Shown one piece after another: positions 39,101 to 45,827 of a DNA stretch of 64,000 nucleotides. The translations under genes and the position numbers were made by a program. How positions within the stretch are numbered: the first letter of the stretch is position 1; every line of letters begins with the position of its first letter. The notes under the pieces were generated by a model that was not told where the DNA came from, did not search any database, and worked only from the letters and a program-made list of their open reading frames with translations. The DNA comes from Cervus elaphus (Eukaryota; Chordata; Mammalia; Artiodactyla; Cervidae), in NCBI RefSeq assembly GCF_910594005.1, contig NC_057847.1, positions 24,339,501 through 24,403,500 of the forward strand, given 5' to 3'.

Positions 39101-40769
39101 GTATTGTAGCTATTGTATTATGTGCATATAAACCACTTTCATTATTACATATAATTCTGTTGTTATAACTGGTCTGGACTATCAAAAATTAATTTGTAGA
39201 GGTCAGGGATTCAGTTCTCTGCTATTTCATGTAGATTATGTTCATTTGGGGATAGATCATATCTTGCCTTCTGTCCCCACTCCCAGTTTTTCCCCAACCC
39301 TAAAGAAATAATGTTACAAACATTTTCTTTACATCAGAAATTTAGATGTGCTTGTTTTAAGACTTTATGAAGATTTTGAAATAATTAGAAAAATGTTTTA
39401 GTTTCACTAAACCAAGATTAATAAATCATTCATCTAAGCACTTTAACTTCTTAAATATTATATTGAGTTTTTAATGAGAAATCTATTAACTACTATTGTG
39501 GCAGCGTATTTTAATTATAGTTTAACTTGGTAAATGTGCTCTGCTTTGCGTTTTAAAATAAATGGCCTTTGTAATAAACATGACATTTAATGAATCTAAG
39601 TGGCTGTCAGTGGTCACTGAAAAGGAAGTTCCTCTTCCAGGTTTTGCAAAAGCATTTTCATTCTGTATATTAGCTATCTGTCATAATTATGACTGTCTTG
39701 CATTAAAGTAAAACTTTTTCTGATATTGGGCTTTAACTGCTAAGATGATGCTTTACTAGTGATTGCTTTTGAAATTAAACCCACATATTAAGCCATAAAG
39801 CGACTTGAGTGCATTGTAAATAAAATGCTATAATAATGAAGTGCTTTAATTATAGTCACTAGTGTGAGCATAGAACTCAGTAAGATTTTTACTTAAATTC
39901 TTACTGTGTTCTCTTTTTTTCCCTCTAAAGTTGTTTGAATCTAAGTAAAAAAGGGAGAGCTTCACCTTGTAAAGTCATTTGAGCAAATTCCATGAGAGAG
40001 CATGGCTGTTCTCCCAGTTACTGAGTTTTCACTGCATTTTGCAGCAAGCTAATTGCTTCTGCTAATAAATAATCTAAAATCGATGCTGACAGCAGTTAAT
40101 TGGCACAGAGATTTTATTTTGTAAAGCTCTTGGCTAACGACCTTCTTTAAATTAATAGCATTAAGTGCTATGAGGAAATAAATCTGAGGAATTGCCTGTC
40201 ATTTGCTTGTCATGTCTAATAACTTCCAATAATGATGGCTGATAGATTTTTGCACATTCCATTATTGAAGTTGGTGCATGTAATTATTCTCCTCATTATA
40301 CATAAACAATTAGCAATATTTGGTATTTCCTTGTAGTAAAGCTGTTAACTACAAGTAGCATATTACAGGTTAGAAGCCATTTTAAATTCTGAATTTTATT
40401 ATTTGAATGTAGGAAGTCTTTCATGCTATCTGGATGTATTATGTGCTATTTATTTTAAGCCTTGTACTTGAATACTTTTTGAATAGGGTTTATAAAAATA
40501 TGTAGTGTATGAGTGTTTTAAAATGTGACAATTTGTGGAAATTCTTGTTTGCAGCTTGAAGAAGTCATGGAAAAAGAAACTTATAAAACAGCTAAATTAA
40601 TTCTTGAAAGGTTTGATCCAGATTCAAAGAAAGCAAAGGTAAGGCTGTGATATCACCATTTCATTATAAATTGCTCATTGTAGTAGGACACTGTAATAAC
40701 ATTTCTGTATTTGATAGGAGTTTGAGCCACCATCTGCTGGAGCAACTGCAACTCCCAGACCTGGACAAG
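9118..40769 (+). CDS. LNPK: LNPK (lunapark), N-terminal 164 codons, spliced from seven exons; 3' part outside the window
   Basis: Lunapark is an ER membrane protein that sits at and stabilises three-way junctions of tubular ER, acting against atlastin and with reticulons (family knowledge). The coding join is 9118-9144, 10704-10745, 11496-11683, 25577-25635, 29482-29522, 40555-40638 and 40718-40769, 493 nt with no stop. Residues 1-9 read MGGLFSRWR, with Gly2 placed for N-myristoylation. Residues 16-42 are a charged heptad-like coiled coil. Residues 46-66 and about 74-98 are two hydrophobic helices joined by a short loop (YLPDELTAR), which is the lunapark hairpin topology. Residues 101-145 are a second coiled coil rich in Lys and Glu. 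The family's C-terminal proline-rich part and C4 zinc finger are missing because the window ends in intron 8. The start at 9118 is chosen for the MGGLF N-terminus and its strong context (A at -3, G at +4). Recognition is by protein sequence, so confidence is high. Confidence 0.96.
9145..10703. other. LNPK: LNPK intron 2 (1,559 nt)
   Basis: No interspersed repeat recognised. It contains a very AT-rich low-complexity stretch of TTATAATAATTT-like words at about 10265-10370. Confidence 0.6.
10704..10745 (+). CDS. LNPK: LNPK exon 3: residues 10-23
   Basis: A 42-nt exon between ATAACAG and AAG|GTATGT encodes TKPSTVEVLENIDK, phase 0 at both ends. It begins the first coiled coil. Removing it would keep the frame, so skipping is possible in principle. 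Confidence 0.95.
10746..11495. other. LNPK: LNPK intron 3 (750 nt)
   Basis: Unique AT-rich sequence. No repeat or RNA gene recognised. It ends in TTTTTCTCTTCACAG. Confidence 0.6.
11496..11683 (+). CDS. LNPK: LNPK exon 4: residues 24-85, coiled coil and first membrane helix
   Basis: The exon runs from TTCACAG to AAT|GTAAGT and ends in phase 2. It encodes the end of the first coiled coil, the first membrane helix (residues 46-66) and the start of the second (LAMTLPFFAFPL). It is the largest coding exon in the window. Confidence 0.96.
11684..12404. other. LNPK: Start of intron 4, unique
   Basis: ORFs of 77 and 85 codons here show no recognisable protein features. No repeat assigned. Confidence 0.4.
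12405..12800. repeat. Ancient LTR-like interspersed repeat, family not assigned
   Basis: TACTGCTGCCACAAATTTAG, ATTATATCACAGAAGTAAG and CAGAAGTCCAGG resemble a common old mammalian repeat of the type CACAAA-TTTAGTGGCTTAAA. Similar openings occur at 24160 and 61040. The family name needs RepeatMasker. Confidence 0.5.
12850..13610 (-). repeat. L2 LINE reverse transcriptase fragment
   Basis: The minus strand encodes decayed L2 (CR1-clade) reverse transcriptase C-terminal sequence. Motifs such as NDTTINQIAQATN followed by FILDAILPPHPISNQS match its usual order. Two minus-strand ORFs (13132-13479 and 13349-13537) are overlapping pieces of this decayed frame. Confidence 0.75.
13635..14545 (-). repeat. 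Further L2 LINE segments
   Basis: TTCATTCAGTAAATATTGAG, CATGGAGCTTGCATTCTTTG and GGAGATCAGCTCAGAGGCTG are the reverse L2 order from its 3' end into the reverse transcriptase. About 13925-14160 is unclear and may be unrelated sequence between two parts of one copy. Confidence 0.65.
14546..15195. other. Intron 4 unique sequence
   Basis: No repeat or coding feature recognised. Confidence 0.35.
15210..15720 (-). pseudogene. Possible gene-derived fragment, unrecognised
   Basis: The minus strand shows stretches of plausible protein in shifting frames: a 70-codon ORF (15384-15596), then a piece containing SDEHIEIEAAAENQVTDVNE, then one containing REILDVADAEQAEGHSKD. The composition is unlike a chance AT-rich ORF and would fit a frameshifted retrocopy or an unrecognised old repeat. 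No family was recognised, and no poly(A) or target-site duplication could be placed with confidence. Confidence 0.25.
15596..15658. repeat. Tandem duplication, 37-bp period
   Basis: TTGGAAAC, a T-run and GAGGT occur twice 37 bases apart (15596 and 15633). Confidence 0.8.
15905..16849. other. Intron 4 unique sequence
   Basis: No repeat or gene recognised. Confidence 0.35.
16850..17690 (+). repeat. L1: ORF2 C-terminal part joined to a bovine-type L1 3' end
   Basis: 16880-17230 is decayed L1 ORF2 sequence (TTCTTGGATAGGGAGATTCA onward). 17285-17690 is the 3' UTR of the ruminant L1 family, with a GGGATGGGATGGGGAGGGAG tract and an AT-rich end. It may be one deleted copy or two adjacent ones. Confidence 0.75.
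17826..18275 (-). repeat. BovB LINE, 3' end
   Basis: A 5'-truncated BovB. The minus strand keeps an open 139-codon C-terminal ORF (17836-18255) with YECESWTVQKAE, ELWCWRRLLRVPWTARRS and a final VAKSWTRLSD. This is among the better-preserved BovB C-termini here. The reverse transcriptase and endonuclease are absent. Confidence 0.95.
18276..18895. other. Intron 4 unique sequence
   Basis: AT-rich, with a 79-codon ORF at 18529-18768 of no recognisable kind. Confidence 0.35.
18896..20580 (-). repeat. L1 LINE, internally deleted older copy
   Basis: A reverse L1 3' end (18900-18990) is followed by reverse-transcriptase-region pieces (19120-19400). Near 20380-20580 comes upstream ORF2 sequence (AATCCATTTACATTTAAGGT, TCTTGTGTTTCCTGCCTGGA). 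Around 19500-20350 the match is weaker. Confidence 0.7.
20936..21160 (-). repeat. Bov-tA SINE
   Basis: A reverse Bov-tA ending in the tRNA-like head (CCATCTGAGCCAACAGG), with a T-run after it. CAGAGTG is duplicated at 20929-20935 and 21161-21167. Confidence 0.9.
21627..21929 (+). repeat. Bovine-type L1 3' end
   Basis: GGCTCACAGACTTAGGCAAT, AACCAACAAGGACCTACTGT and a terminal A-run mark the 3' end of a ruminant L1 inserted into an older minus-strand L1. Confidence 0.85.
22550..22800 (+). repeat. Bov-A2 SINE with perfect target-site duplication
   Basis: Two Bov-A monomers joined by a TTCACTTTCACTTTT linker and ending in an AGC-type tail. TATGTGAGAGTAT is repeated exactly at 22537-22549 and 22801-22813. 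Confidence 0.97.
22814..24155. other. Intron 4 sequence, no gene seen
   Basis: Mostly unique. Parts up to about 23330 may be further decayed L1, which I could not confirm. Confidence 0.35.
24160..24730. repeat. Ancient LTR-like interspersed repeat, family not assigned
   Basis: TTATCTGTTGCTCTGTAACA, AATGTTTATTCTCTCTTTCA, a CTCACGCGTGTAGTTGTTGG stretch and CAACACTGGTGAGAG follow the order of a common old mammalian repeat. Its two ends are plausible but the name needs a library search. Confidence 0.6.
24731..25576. other. LNPK: End of intron 4
   Basis: Unique sequence. A 143-codon minus-strand ORF (25250-25681) overlaps exon 5 antisense and shows no domain. The stretch ends in TTCTTGTATAG. Confidence 0.5.
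25577..25635 (+). CDS. LNPK: LNPK exon 5: residues 86-105, end of second membrane helix
   Basis: The acceptor is TTGTATAG and the donor is AATA|GTAAGT. The first base completes Ile86 from exon 4. The exon then reads IWSIRTVLIFFFSKRTERN and leaves one base of Asn106. The helix ends in a basic stop-transfer stretch (SKRTER), and the second coiled coil starts. Confidence 0.96.
25636..26463. other. LNPK: Intron 5, unique sequence
   Basis: AT-rich. No gene or repeat recognised. Confidence 0.4.
26464..26577 (-). repeat. CHR-type tRNA-derived SINE
   Basis: A T-run, then GGCCACACTGTTTGGCTTGT and finally CTGCTAGGGAATTCCCT, which is the reversed head of cetartiodactyl CHR SINEs. Confidence 0.85.
27032..27261 (+). 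repeat. CHR-type SINE with perfect target-site duplication
   Basis: The head is TACTTCCCTGGTAGCCCAGT and the tail AATAAATAAA. AGAAATAGAAG is repeated exactly at 27021-27031 and 27262-27272. The element carries a small tandem doubling of CCTTGTAATG at 27071-27090. Confidence 0.93.
27273..28518. other. LNPK: Intron 5, no gene seen
   Basis: Mostly unique. The part around 28090-28200 resembles an old repeat (AAAGCCATTTGTTGTCTGGC) but was not assigned. Confidence 0.35.
28520..28735 (-). repeat. Bovine-type L1 3' end
   Basis: The reverse 3' UTR of the ruminant L1 family: AAGGATAATTGCTTTACAGA, a CCTCCCTCCCATCTCCCTCC tract and TGGCTATCTATTTTGCATAT. Confidence 0.9.
28736..29481. other. LNPK: End of intron 5
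   Basis: Unique AT-rich sequence ending in TTGTTTTCTAG before exon 6. Confidence 0.5.
29482..29522 (+). CDS. LNPK: LNPK exon 6: residues 106-119
   Basis: A 41-nt micro-exon runs from TTTTCTAG to AAAATA|GTAAGT. Two bases complete Asn106, then EALDDLKSQKKKI is read and the exon ends in phase 0. It encodes part of the cytosolic second coiled coil. Confidence 0.95.
29523..30310. other. LNPK: Start of intron 6, unique
   Basis: No repeat recognised. Confidence 0.4.
30312..31757 (+). repeat. BovB LINE, 3' 1.45 kb
   Basis: A diverged BovB covering the reverse transcriptase and C-terminus. ORFs at 30385-30648 (QARLQQYVNRELAVVQAGFR) and 30703-30984 are in broken frames. It ends in AACAACAACAATG. Confidence 0.93.
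31758..33265. other. Intron 6, largely unique
   Basis: No assigned repeat. Contains the lysine-rich ORF-like fragment at 32050-32322, listed separately. Confidence 0.35.
32050..32322 (+). pseudogene. Possible gene-derived fragment, unrecognised
   Basis: A 71-codon ORF (32107-32322) reads DEEDLIVLMKAKPYLYQNG, a lysine-rich KAKRKTKKEKRK stretch, then a C-terminal end. In another frame just upstream (from 32042) MEQPEVQNEEMPTILNNIK also looks protein-like. Together they would fit a frameshifted piece of a retrocopied gene. No family was recognised and no exon signals connect it to LNPK. Confidence 0.2.
33270..33640 (-). pseudogene. Possible processed pseudogene fragment with poly(A)
   Basis: The plus-strand T-run at 33272-33284 would be a poly(A) tail of a minus-strand insertion. 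Upstream on that strand a frame reads VPNFSNNSPQDLEKYKLPEK and goes on to a stop at about 33414, followed by UTR-like sequence. No gene was recognised and no target-site duplication was found. Confidence 0.25.
33653..33893 (-). repeat. Bov-A2 SINE
   Basis: Two reversed Bov-A units joined by the GAAAAGTGAAAGTGAAGTCA linker. The left end is a short GCT tail. Confidence 0.93.
34075..34199. repeat. 125-bp hairpin element flanked by TTAA
   Basis: Arms of about 41 bp (from 34075 and up to 34199) are about 83% complementary, with outer words GACTTCT and AGAAGTC and inner words GGAATGTCAC and GTGACATTCC. The 43-nt centre has its own small palindrome (GTATAC-TGTA-GTATAC). TTAA stands on both sides (34071-34074 and 34200-34203). 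This resembles a MITE; no family was recognised. Confidence 0.6.
34491..35412 (+). repeat. BovB LINE, 3' fragment
   Basis: Starts in the reverse transcriptase (CTGGTTCAAAATTGGGAAAG) and ends in GAACAACAACAGC. An ORF at 34947-35276 keeps the ELWCWRRLFRVPWTARRS motif. Upstream frames are broken. Confidence 0.94.
35546..35844 (-). repeat. CHR-type long SINE, first of three
   Basis: Reverse orientation, from CTGCTGCACTGAATCTTCCT to AGCACCAGGGAAGTCC. AAGACATTTTT stands on both sides (35535-35545 and 35847-35857). Confidence 0.88.
35858..36192 (-). repeat. CHR-type long SINE, second of three
   Basis: The same family, from TTGGCTGCGTTGGGTCTTTG to GAGCCACCAGGGAAACCCC, directly after the first. The flanks suggest it landed in the duplication of the first. 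Confidence 0.88.
36493..36824 (-). repeat. CHR-type long SINE, third of three
   Basis: From TTTTTGGCTGTGCCGGATCT to ACCACAGGGTATCAGGGATG, abutting a BovB fragment. Confidence 0.85.
36825..37440 (+). repeat. BovB LINE, 3' end
   Basis: Starts at GGGGAAACAGTGACAGACTA and ends in the tandem GACTGAACTGAACTGAAC. The 91-codon ORF at 36906-37181 is the BovB C-terminal region. Confidence 0.95.
37441..37720. other. Intron 6 unique sequence
   Basis: Nothing recognised. Confidence 0.35.
37725..37945 (-). repeat. MIR SINE
   Basis: A reverse MIR: TGTTAGGTACTATTGTAGAC, GAGAAACTGAGGCTAACAGA and TTTGAACCTAGGTCTTTTCT. Confidence 0.8.
38028..38250 (+). repeat. BovB LINE, extreme 3' end
   Basis: About 220 bp from GAGCTGACTCATTTGAAAAG to the GACTGAACTGAACTGAA terminus, truncated at its 5' end. 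Confidence 0.94.
38462..38721 (+). repeat. Bov-A2 SINE with perfect target-site duplication
   Basis: Two Bov-A monomers with an AGC tail. ATAGTCTTACTCT is exact at 38449-38461 and 38722-38734, so this is a young insertion. Confidence 0.97.
38811..39027 (+). repeat. Bov-tA SINE
   Basis: tRNA-like head GCTTCCTAGGTGGTCCTAGT, Bov-A body and GACTGAGTGATTGAG tail. AAGTAGGATA and AAGTAGAATA flank it at 38796 and 39028. Confidence 0.93.
39038..39540. other. Intron 6 unique sequence
   Basis: No repeat recognised. It may be the left part of the repeat-free block that follows. Confidence 0.35.
39541..40430. promoter_or_regulatory. Candidate conserved non-coding element (enhancer-like)
   Basis: A long stretch without interspersed repeats in a window otherwise full of them, ending just before exon 7. 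It holds four MEIS/PREP-type hexamers (CTGTCA at 39604, 39678 and 40196; TGACAG at 40087) and many TAAT homeodomain cores such as GCTAATTG and GTTAATTGG. It has no coding potential. Enhancer function is an inference from composition and from the HOXD-side location of LNPK. Confidence 0.4.
40555..40638 (+). CDS. LNPK: LNPK exon 7: residues 120-147
   Basis: The 84-nt exon runs from GTTTGCAG to AAAG|GTAAGG and encodes 28 residues, from LEEVMEKETYK to ERFDPDSKKAK. This is the end of the second coiled coil. Both ends are phase 0, and only 79 nt of intron separate it from exon 8. Confidence 0.96.
40639..40717 (+). other. LNPK: LNPK intron 7, only 79 nt
   Basis: The intron has a GTAAGG donor and a TTTGATAG acceptor, a weak pyrimidine tract, and a possible branch region around CTGTAATAAC. 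The other introns here range from 750 nt to more than 23 kb, so this one is probably recognised by intron definition. Confidence 0.9.
40718..40769 (+). CDS. LNPK: LNPK exon 8: residues 148-164, start of proline-rich linker
   Basis: The 52-nt exon runs from TTGATAG to ACAAG|GTAAAT. It encodes EFEPPSAGATATPRPGQ and leaves one base (G) for the next codon. The next LNPK exon is expected to begin EIRQRTA-like; I did not find it between 40770 and 64000, so it should lie downstream. Confidence 0.94.
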
Positions 40770-41028
40770 GTAAATAAACTTTGTAGAAACTGCTGCTGCT
40801 GTTGGAAAGATCCCTGTTTACCCAAGTGAGTTCAAAAGTGTGATAGAGGTGTGAAAAACTTAATGTAAAATGCTTTTATATTAATTTGTATTGGTTATTT
40901 GGGATATGACTTAAAGTAGATGGCAGTAAGTTTATTTCATTTTCATTAAAGATGTTATCTATTGAGATTAAATATATAATTGGTTACAGTCTTTTGAAAT
41001 TTAAGTGATTTCACCAGTATTTTGTAAT

Positions 41029-41044
41029 CCCCCCCCCCCCCCCC
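41029..41044. repeat. Run of 16 C
   Basis: An uninterrupted C mononucleotide tract 260 bp after exon 8. The minus strand is G16. Confidence 0.95.
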
Positions 41045-41427
41045 TTTAAATAAGAGCCTCCTGGAATATCTGCTATTATGAAAATTCCTACATCTTTATG
41101 ATTTATTTTTGAGGAAATTAAATGAAGATTTCTGTCAAATTTGAGTTTCTTCTAAAATAACACTTTTAGTTAGGAAGAGGAAAATAATTTAGAAATGAGA
41201 AGAATATTGAATTACTGCTATATAAAAGCATTAACTCTTGCTTTTTGAGGTTGTATTGCCAGATTACTAGTGAAACCATTACTATTATATCATTAAATAT
41301 TTTGTAATTTAAAAGTTATTAATTTAAGTGATTATATAGAGAATTCCCATGACTAGTGTGTGAAAAGATATTTTTGAGTTTGCTTTGGCTTCCCTTTTTG
41401 TTCTTGTCTCTAGAATATAATAATACA
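41045..41427. other. LNPK: Intron 8 unique sequence
   Basis: No repeat recognised. Confidence 0.35.
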
Positions 41428-41771
41428 TAGGCATACCTCAGAGATATTGCAGGTTTGGTTCCAGACCATCCCCAAAAGTAAATATCGTAATAAAGTGAGT
41501 CACATGAATTTTTTGGTTTCCTGGTATATATTAAAGTTATCTTTACACCATACTGTAGTCTATTAAGTGTGCAACAGCATTATGTCAAGAAAAAAATGTA
41601 TATCCCTTAATTAAAAAATACTTTGTTGCTAAAAAATGCTAATCATCATCTGATAATGCAGAGTTGCCATAAACCTTCAATTTGTATAGTTTATTTTGTA
41701 AAAAAAGAAAAAAAGAATTCAGTATGCATAAAACACAATAAAGTGAAGCACCGTAGAATGAGGTATGCCTG
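41428..41771. mobile_element. Tigger1-derived DNA transposon, internally deleted
   Basis: Both Tigger1 ends are present, GGCATACCTCAGAGATATTG and, inverted, GAGGTATGCCTG, with TA after the right end. About 345 bp remain, with sequence from both ends and no transposase ORF. It is a TcMar-Tigger fossil. Confidence 0.92.
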
Positions 41772-41773
41772 TA

Positions 41774-42107
41774 GTTTGTAAGGCTTTTGTTGCAATACAG
41801 AATATACTGTATTTAATTTTTACTCTTATAAATCATCAGAATTGGAGCTGGTTTATAAAGTTAGGGTGATATTTAGAACTTTGAGAAGTCAGTACTTTTA
41901 TTAGTTTCCCCGGTGACCAGGGGTATTAATAAGCCGTAATAGTTTTAGGTATTCTAATTGGTGGAGATATGTGGATAGAATCTCATCTCTGCCATCTTTT
42001 ATAAGTAGAATTCTGGTTAATAGAAATATTAGCCTGCTCTTTCAATGAATATAGAAGTTTATCAAAAGTTATGTTAAAGTTTAAAGATGATTAAAATAAA
42101 TTAGTTT
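41774..42107. other. Intron 8 unique sequence
   Basis: Nothing recognised. Confidence 0.35.
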
Positions 42108-42228
42108 TAGGGAATTCCCTGGTGGTCCAGTGGTTAGGACTCTGTACTTCCACTGCAGGGGGTTCGGGTTCAATCCCTGGCTGGGGAACTAAGATCCAGC
42201 AAGTTGCATGGCATGGCCGAAGAAAAGA
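42108..42228 (+). repeat. CHR-type SINE
   Basis: GGGAATTCCCTGGTGGTCCA head, GGTTCAATCCCTGGCTGGGG box B region and an A-rich tail. Confidence 0.92.
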
Positions 42229-43404
42229 AAATTATTTGCAGTATAACACCTACTTTCATAATCAGTTTAAATTTTTCTACAATTTATACTTCTTACTAGT
42301 AATTATAAGAAATATTGTGGCCTGCAGGCCAGGTTTCTATACTTTTTACTTATATAACTGGTACTAACTTCACAAAAGTACTTTTTAAATAACCTTCGTG
42401 AATATATTTTTAAAATGTGATATTTTGCAGAAAGCTGGTGCTGTTACTTTAAAAAAATCTATTTTCTCTCATTATAAAAGAACAGATGTATGACTTTCTT
42501 AAGCATTTATTAATAATTAGGCAGCATTAATTCATTTAGGAATCTGAACTTATCTTTCCTTAGAAACTTTTGAAACTCCAACTTTTTTTCTTCTGATGTC
42601 ATATTGTAACTATAGAAAAACCATCTCTGGTCTCTCTGATTTGGATTCCTGAGGCACTACTTTTGGATATTCTTTTAGGGAGAATTAACATTTAGCTATA
42701 ATACAAATGAATTATTCACTTAAAAAATGTACTAAGTTACTCTTATGTGTAGACACCAGGGGGAATAAAGAGATGAATATAGTATAGCTTTTGACCTTAA
42801 GAAGCTTATAATCTATTTTTTGAAATATTTTTTCTGGAGTACACTATTCTAGTATTCCTAACTTTTCCAGATCTGTAGATATTAATTACTATTTGGAATT
42901 TTTTCCTCTATTTGAAAAAAATTCTAAACTATATCTCAACTTTATTCTCCTTATTGAGAATTACAGTTTTCTTGTTAATTTGATCTTGTTACTATTATTT
43001 TGATAGGTGACTTAGTCATACATTTTATTTATGTTTAAGTTCTGTGTTTCTGTGTGTTTAAAATTGTCTTTATTTCTTTGCTTTAAACCATTGTTGGTCC
43101 CTTCCTCCCTTCCTCCCCATTACTCCCTCCCTCCCCATTACTCTTTTCTCTCCCTCCTTTTTTTTGCTTTTGTTTCTTTCACCTATTTCTGAGCTTATAT
43201 AATAGGAAAGGGGAAAAACTACTAAAGGGTGTTTGTATGTACATTATATGGCCCTTGAACAAATCTGCTCTCCAAACTGAATCTAATTGGGGTGTCCTTA
43301 TTTTACTAGCTTTCTTTAATGTTTAGTAAACCGGAACTTAGATTCATGTATAATAGATAGTTTTCTCTCATTTTTTATTATTTAGATGTAAATGATATAT
43401 ATTA
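42229..43404. other. Intron 8 unique sequence with pyrimidine tract
   Basis: No repeat family recognised apart from a C/T-rich tract at about 43098-43185 with a short tandem duplication (CCTCCCCATTACTC). Confidence 0.4.
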
Positions 43405-43407
43405 TGG

Positions 43408-43608
43408 ACTTCCCAGGAGGCGCTAGTGGTAAAGAACCTGCATGCCCTTGCAGAAGATGTAAGAGATGTGGGTTCAATCCTTGGGTTGGGAGGATCCCCT
43501 GGAGGAGTGCGTGGCAACTCACTACAGTAGTCTTGCCTGGAGAATCCCATGGATAGAGAAGCCTGGTGGGCTATAGTCCATAGGGTCGAAAAGAGTTGAA
43601 CATAATTG
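43408..43608 (+). repeat. Bov-tA SINE
   Basis: Head GACTTCCCAGGAGGCGCTAG, Bov-A body to CATAATTGAAGTG, immediately followed by a BovB 3' end. Confidence 0.9.
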
Positions 43609-43801
43609 AAGTGATGGGAGGGATTGGGGACAGGAGGAGAAGGGGACGACAGAGGATGAGATGGCTGGATGGCATCACTGACTTGATGGGCATGAGTTTG
43701 AGTAAACTCCGGGAGTTGGTGATGGATAGGGAGGCCTGGCGTGCTGCGATTCATGGGGTCGCAAAGAGTCGGACACGACTGAGTGACTGAACTGAACTGA
43801 A
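43609..43801 (+). repeat. BovB LINE, extreme 3' end
   Basis: GGGAGGGATTGGGGACAGGA to GACTGAACTGAACTGAAC. Abuts the preceding SINE in the same orientation. Confidence 0.93.
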
Positions 43802-45423
43802 CACAATGTATATTATACTCAGATTTATTATGAAATTTGTGAATAGTTTTTATTAATTTGTTTAGGTTTTAGCACTAAAAGGAATATAGTATTTACTGAC
43901 ATAATACTAACCCGACTGCCAGCCTCCTACCCCCCTTTTTATCTCTTGTATTTAATTTTTAAAAAATTATTGTAGTATAGTTGACATACAGTATTGGTTT
44001 CAGGTGTACAACATAGTGATTCATCATTTATATGCATTAAAAAATGCTCTCCTTGGAAAGTATAGCAACCATCTGTCACCATACAAAGTTATTATAATAC
44101 TATTGACTACATTCCTCATGCCGTACATTATATTATATCCTCAAAACTTATTTATTATGTGACTGGAAGTTTGTACCTTTTAATCTCTTTCACCTATTTT
44201 GACCATTTGCCAACTCCCCATTTCTCTGGCAACTACTAGTTTGTTCTCTGTATCTGAGTCTGTTTCTGTTTTGTTTGTTCGTTTTGGTTTTTAGGTATGA
44301 CGTATAAGTAAAATCATCTGGTTTTTTTTTACCTTTCTTTGCCTGACTTACTTCACTTACCAGAATAACCCATAGGTCCATTCATGTTGTTGCGTATGGC
44401 AAGATTTCATTCTGTTTTATGGCTGAGTAGTAGTCCATTGTATACATAAATGTATACCATATTTTCTTTATCTATTTATGGGTGAACACTTAGTTTGCTT
44501 CCATATCTTGCTATTTGACATAATGTTGCAGTGAACATAGGTGTGCATATATCTTTTCAAATTAGTATTTTGTTTTCTTCTCAAATAGAAACCCAGGACT
44601 GGAATTGCTGGATCTTCTGGTAGTTCTTTTTATTATTTGAGCAACCTTCATATTGTTTTCTGTAGTGGCTGCACCAGTTTATCCCACCAACATGTGAGGG
44701 TTCGTTTTTCCTTTGCCAACACTTTTTATTTGTTGTCTTCTTGGTAATAGCCATTTTGACACGTGTGAGGTGATACCTCATCATGATTTTGATTTGCATT
44801 TCCCTGATAATTAGTGATATTAAGCAACTTTTCATGTTTCTGTTGGTCATGTGTGTGTCATCTTTGGAAGAATGTCTCTTCTGTTCCTCTGCCCATTTTT
44901 TAATCAGATTCCTTGGTTTTTTGATATTGAGTTGTGTATATTATTTTTATATTTTGTATATTAGCCCTTTGTTGGCTATATCACTTGCAAATATCTTTTC
45001 CCAATAAAAAGGTTGGCTTTTTCTTTTGTTGTTGTTTTTCTTTACTATGCAAAAGCTTTTAGTTTGATTAGTCCTGTTTGTTTATTCTTGCTTTTGTTTC
45101 TCTTGCTTGAGGAGATAGATGCAAAAAGATACTGTTGTCAGGATTTATTGCCTATGTTTTCTTACAGGGGTTTTATATTTTTAGTCTTTAATCCATTTTT
45201 GAGTTTATTTTTGTATATCGTATAAGAAAGTGGTCTAGTTTGATTCTTTTGCGTTTAACTGTCCAATTTTCCCAACACTATTTATTGAAGAGACTTTCAC
45301 CACTTGATATTTTTGCCTCCTTTGTCATAGATTAATTGATTATAATCATGGCTTATTCCTGAGCTTTGTTCCTTTCTGTTGATCTATGTGACTGCTTTTG
45401 TGAGTACTACACTGTTTTGATTA

Positions 45424-45827
45424 GTATGTGTGCATGCATGCTCAGTCACTTTGTTGTGTCTGGCTCTTTGTGACTCCACGGACTTCAGCCTGTCAGTCTC
45501 CTCTGTCCATAGGATTTTCCAGGCAAGAATACTACAGTGGATTGTCATTTCCTCCTCCAAGAGATCTTCCCAGCCCAGAGACTGAACCTGTGTCTCCTGC
45601 ATTGGCATGCATGCTAAGTTGCTTCAGTTGTGTCTGACTGTTTGCTACCTCATGGACTGTAGCCCACCAGGCTCCTCTGTCCATGGGATTCTGCAGGCAG
45701 GAATATTGGAGTGGGTTGCCATGCCCTCCTCCAGGGGATCTTCCTGACCCAGGGATCAAACTGATGTCTCTTATGTCTCCTGCATTGGTAGGTGGGTTCT
45801 TTACCACTAGTGCCATCTGGGAAGCCC
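45424..45827 (-). repeat. Dimeric Bov-tA SINE in L1
   Basis: Two Bov-A bodies in tandem (45424-45604 and 45605-45827). Only the second carries the tRNA-like head (GTGCCATCTGGGAAGCCC). A single duplication, TTTGATTA at 45416-45423 and 45828-45835, flanks the pair. Confidence 0.85.
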
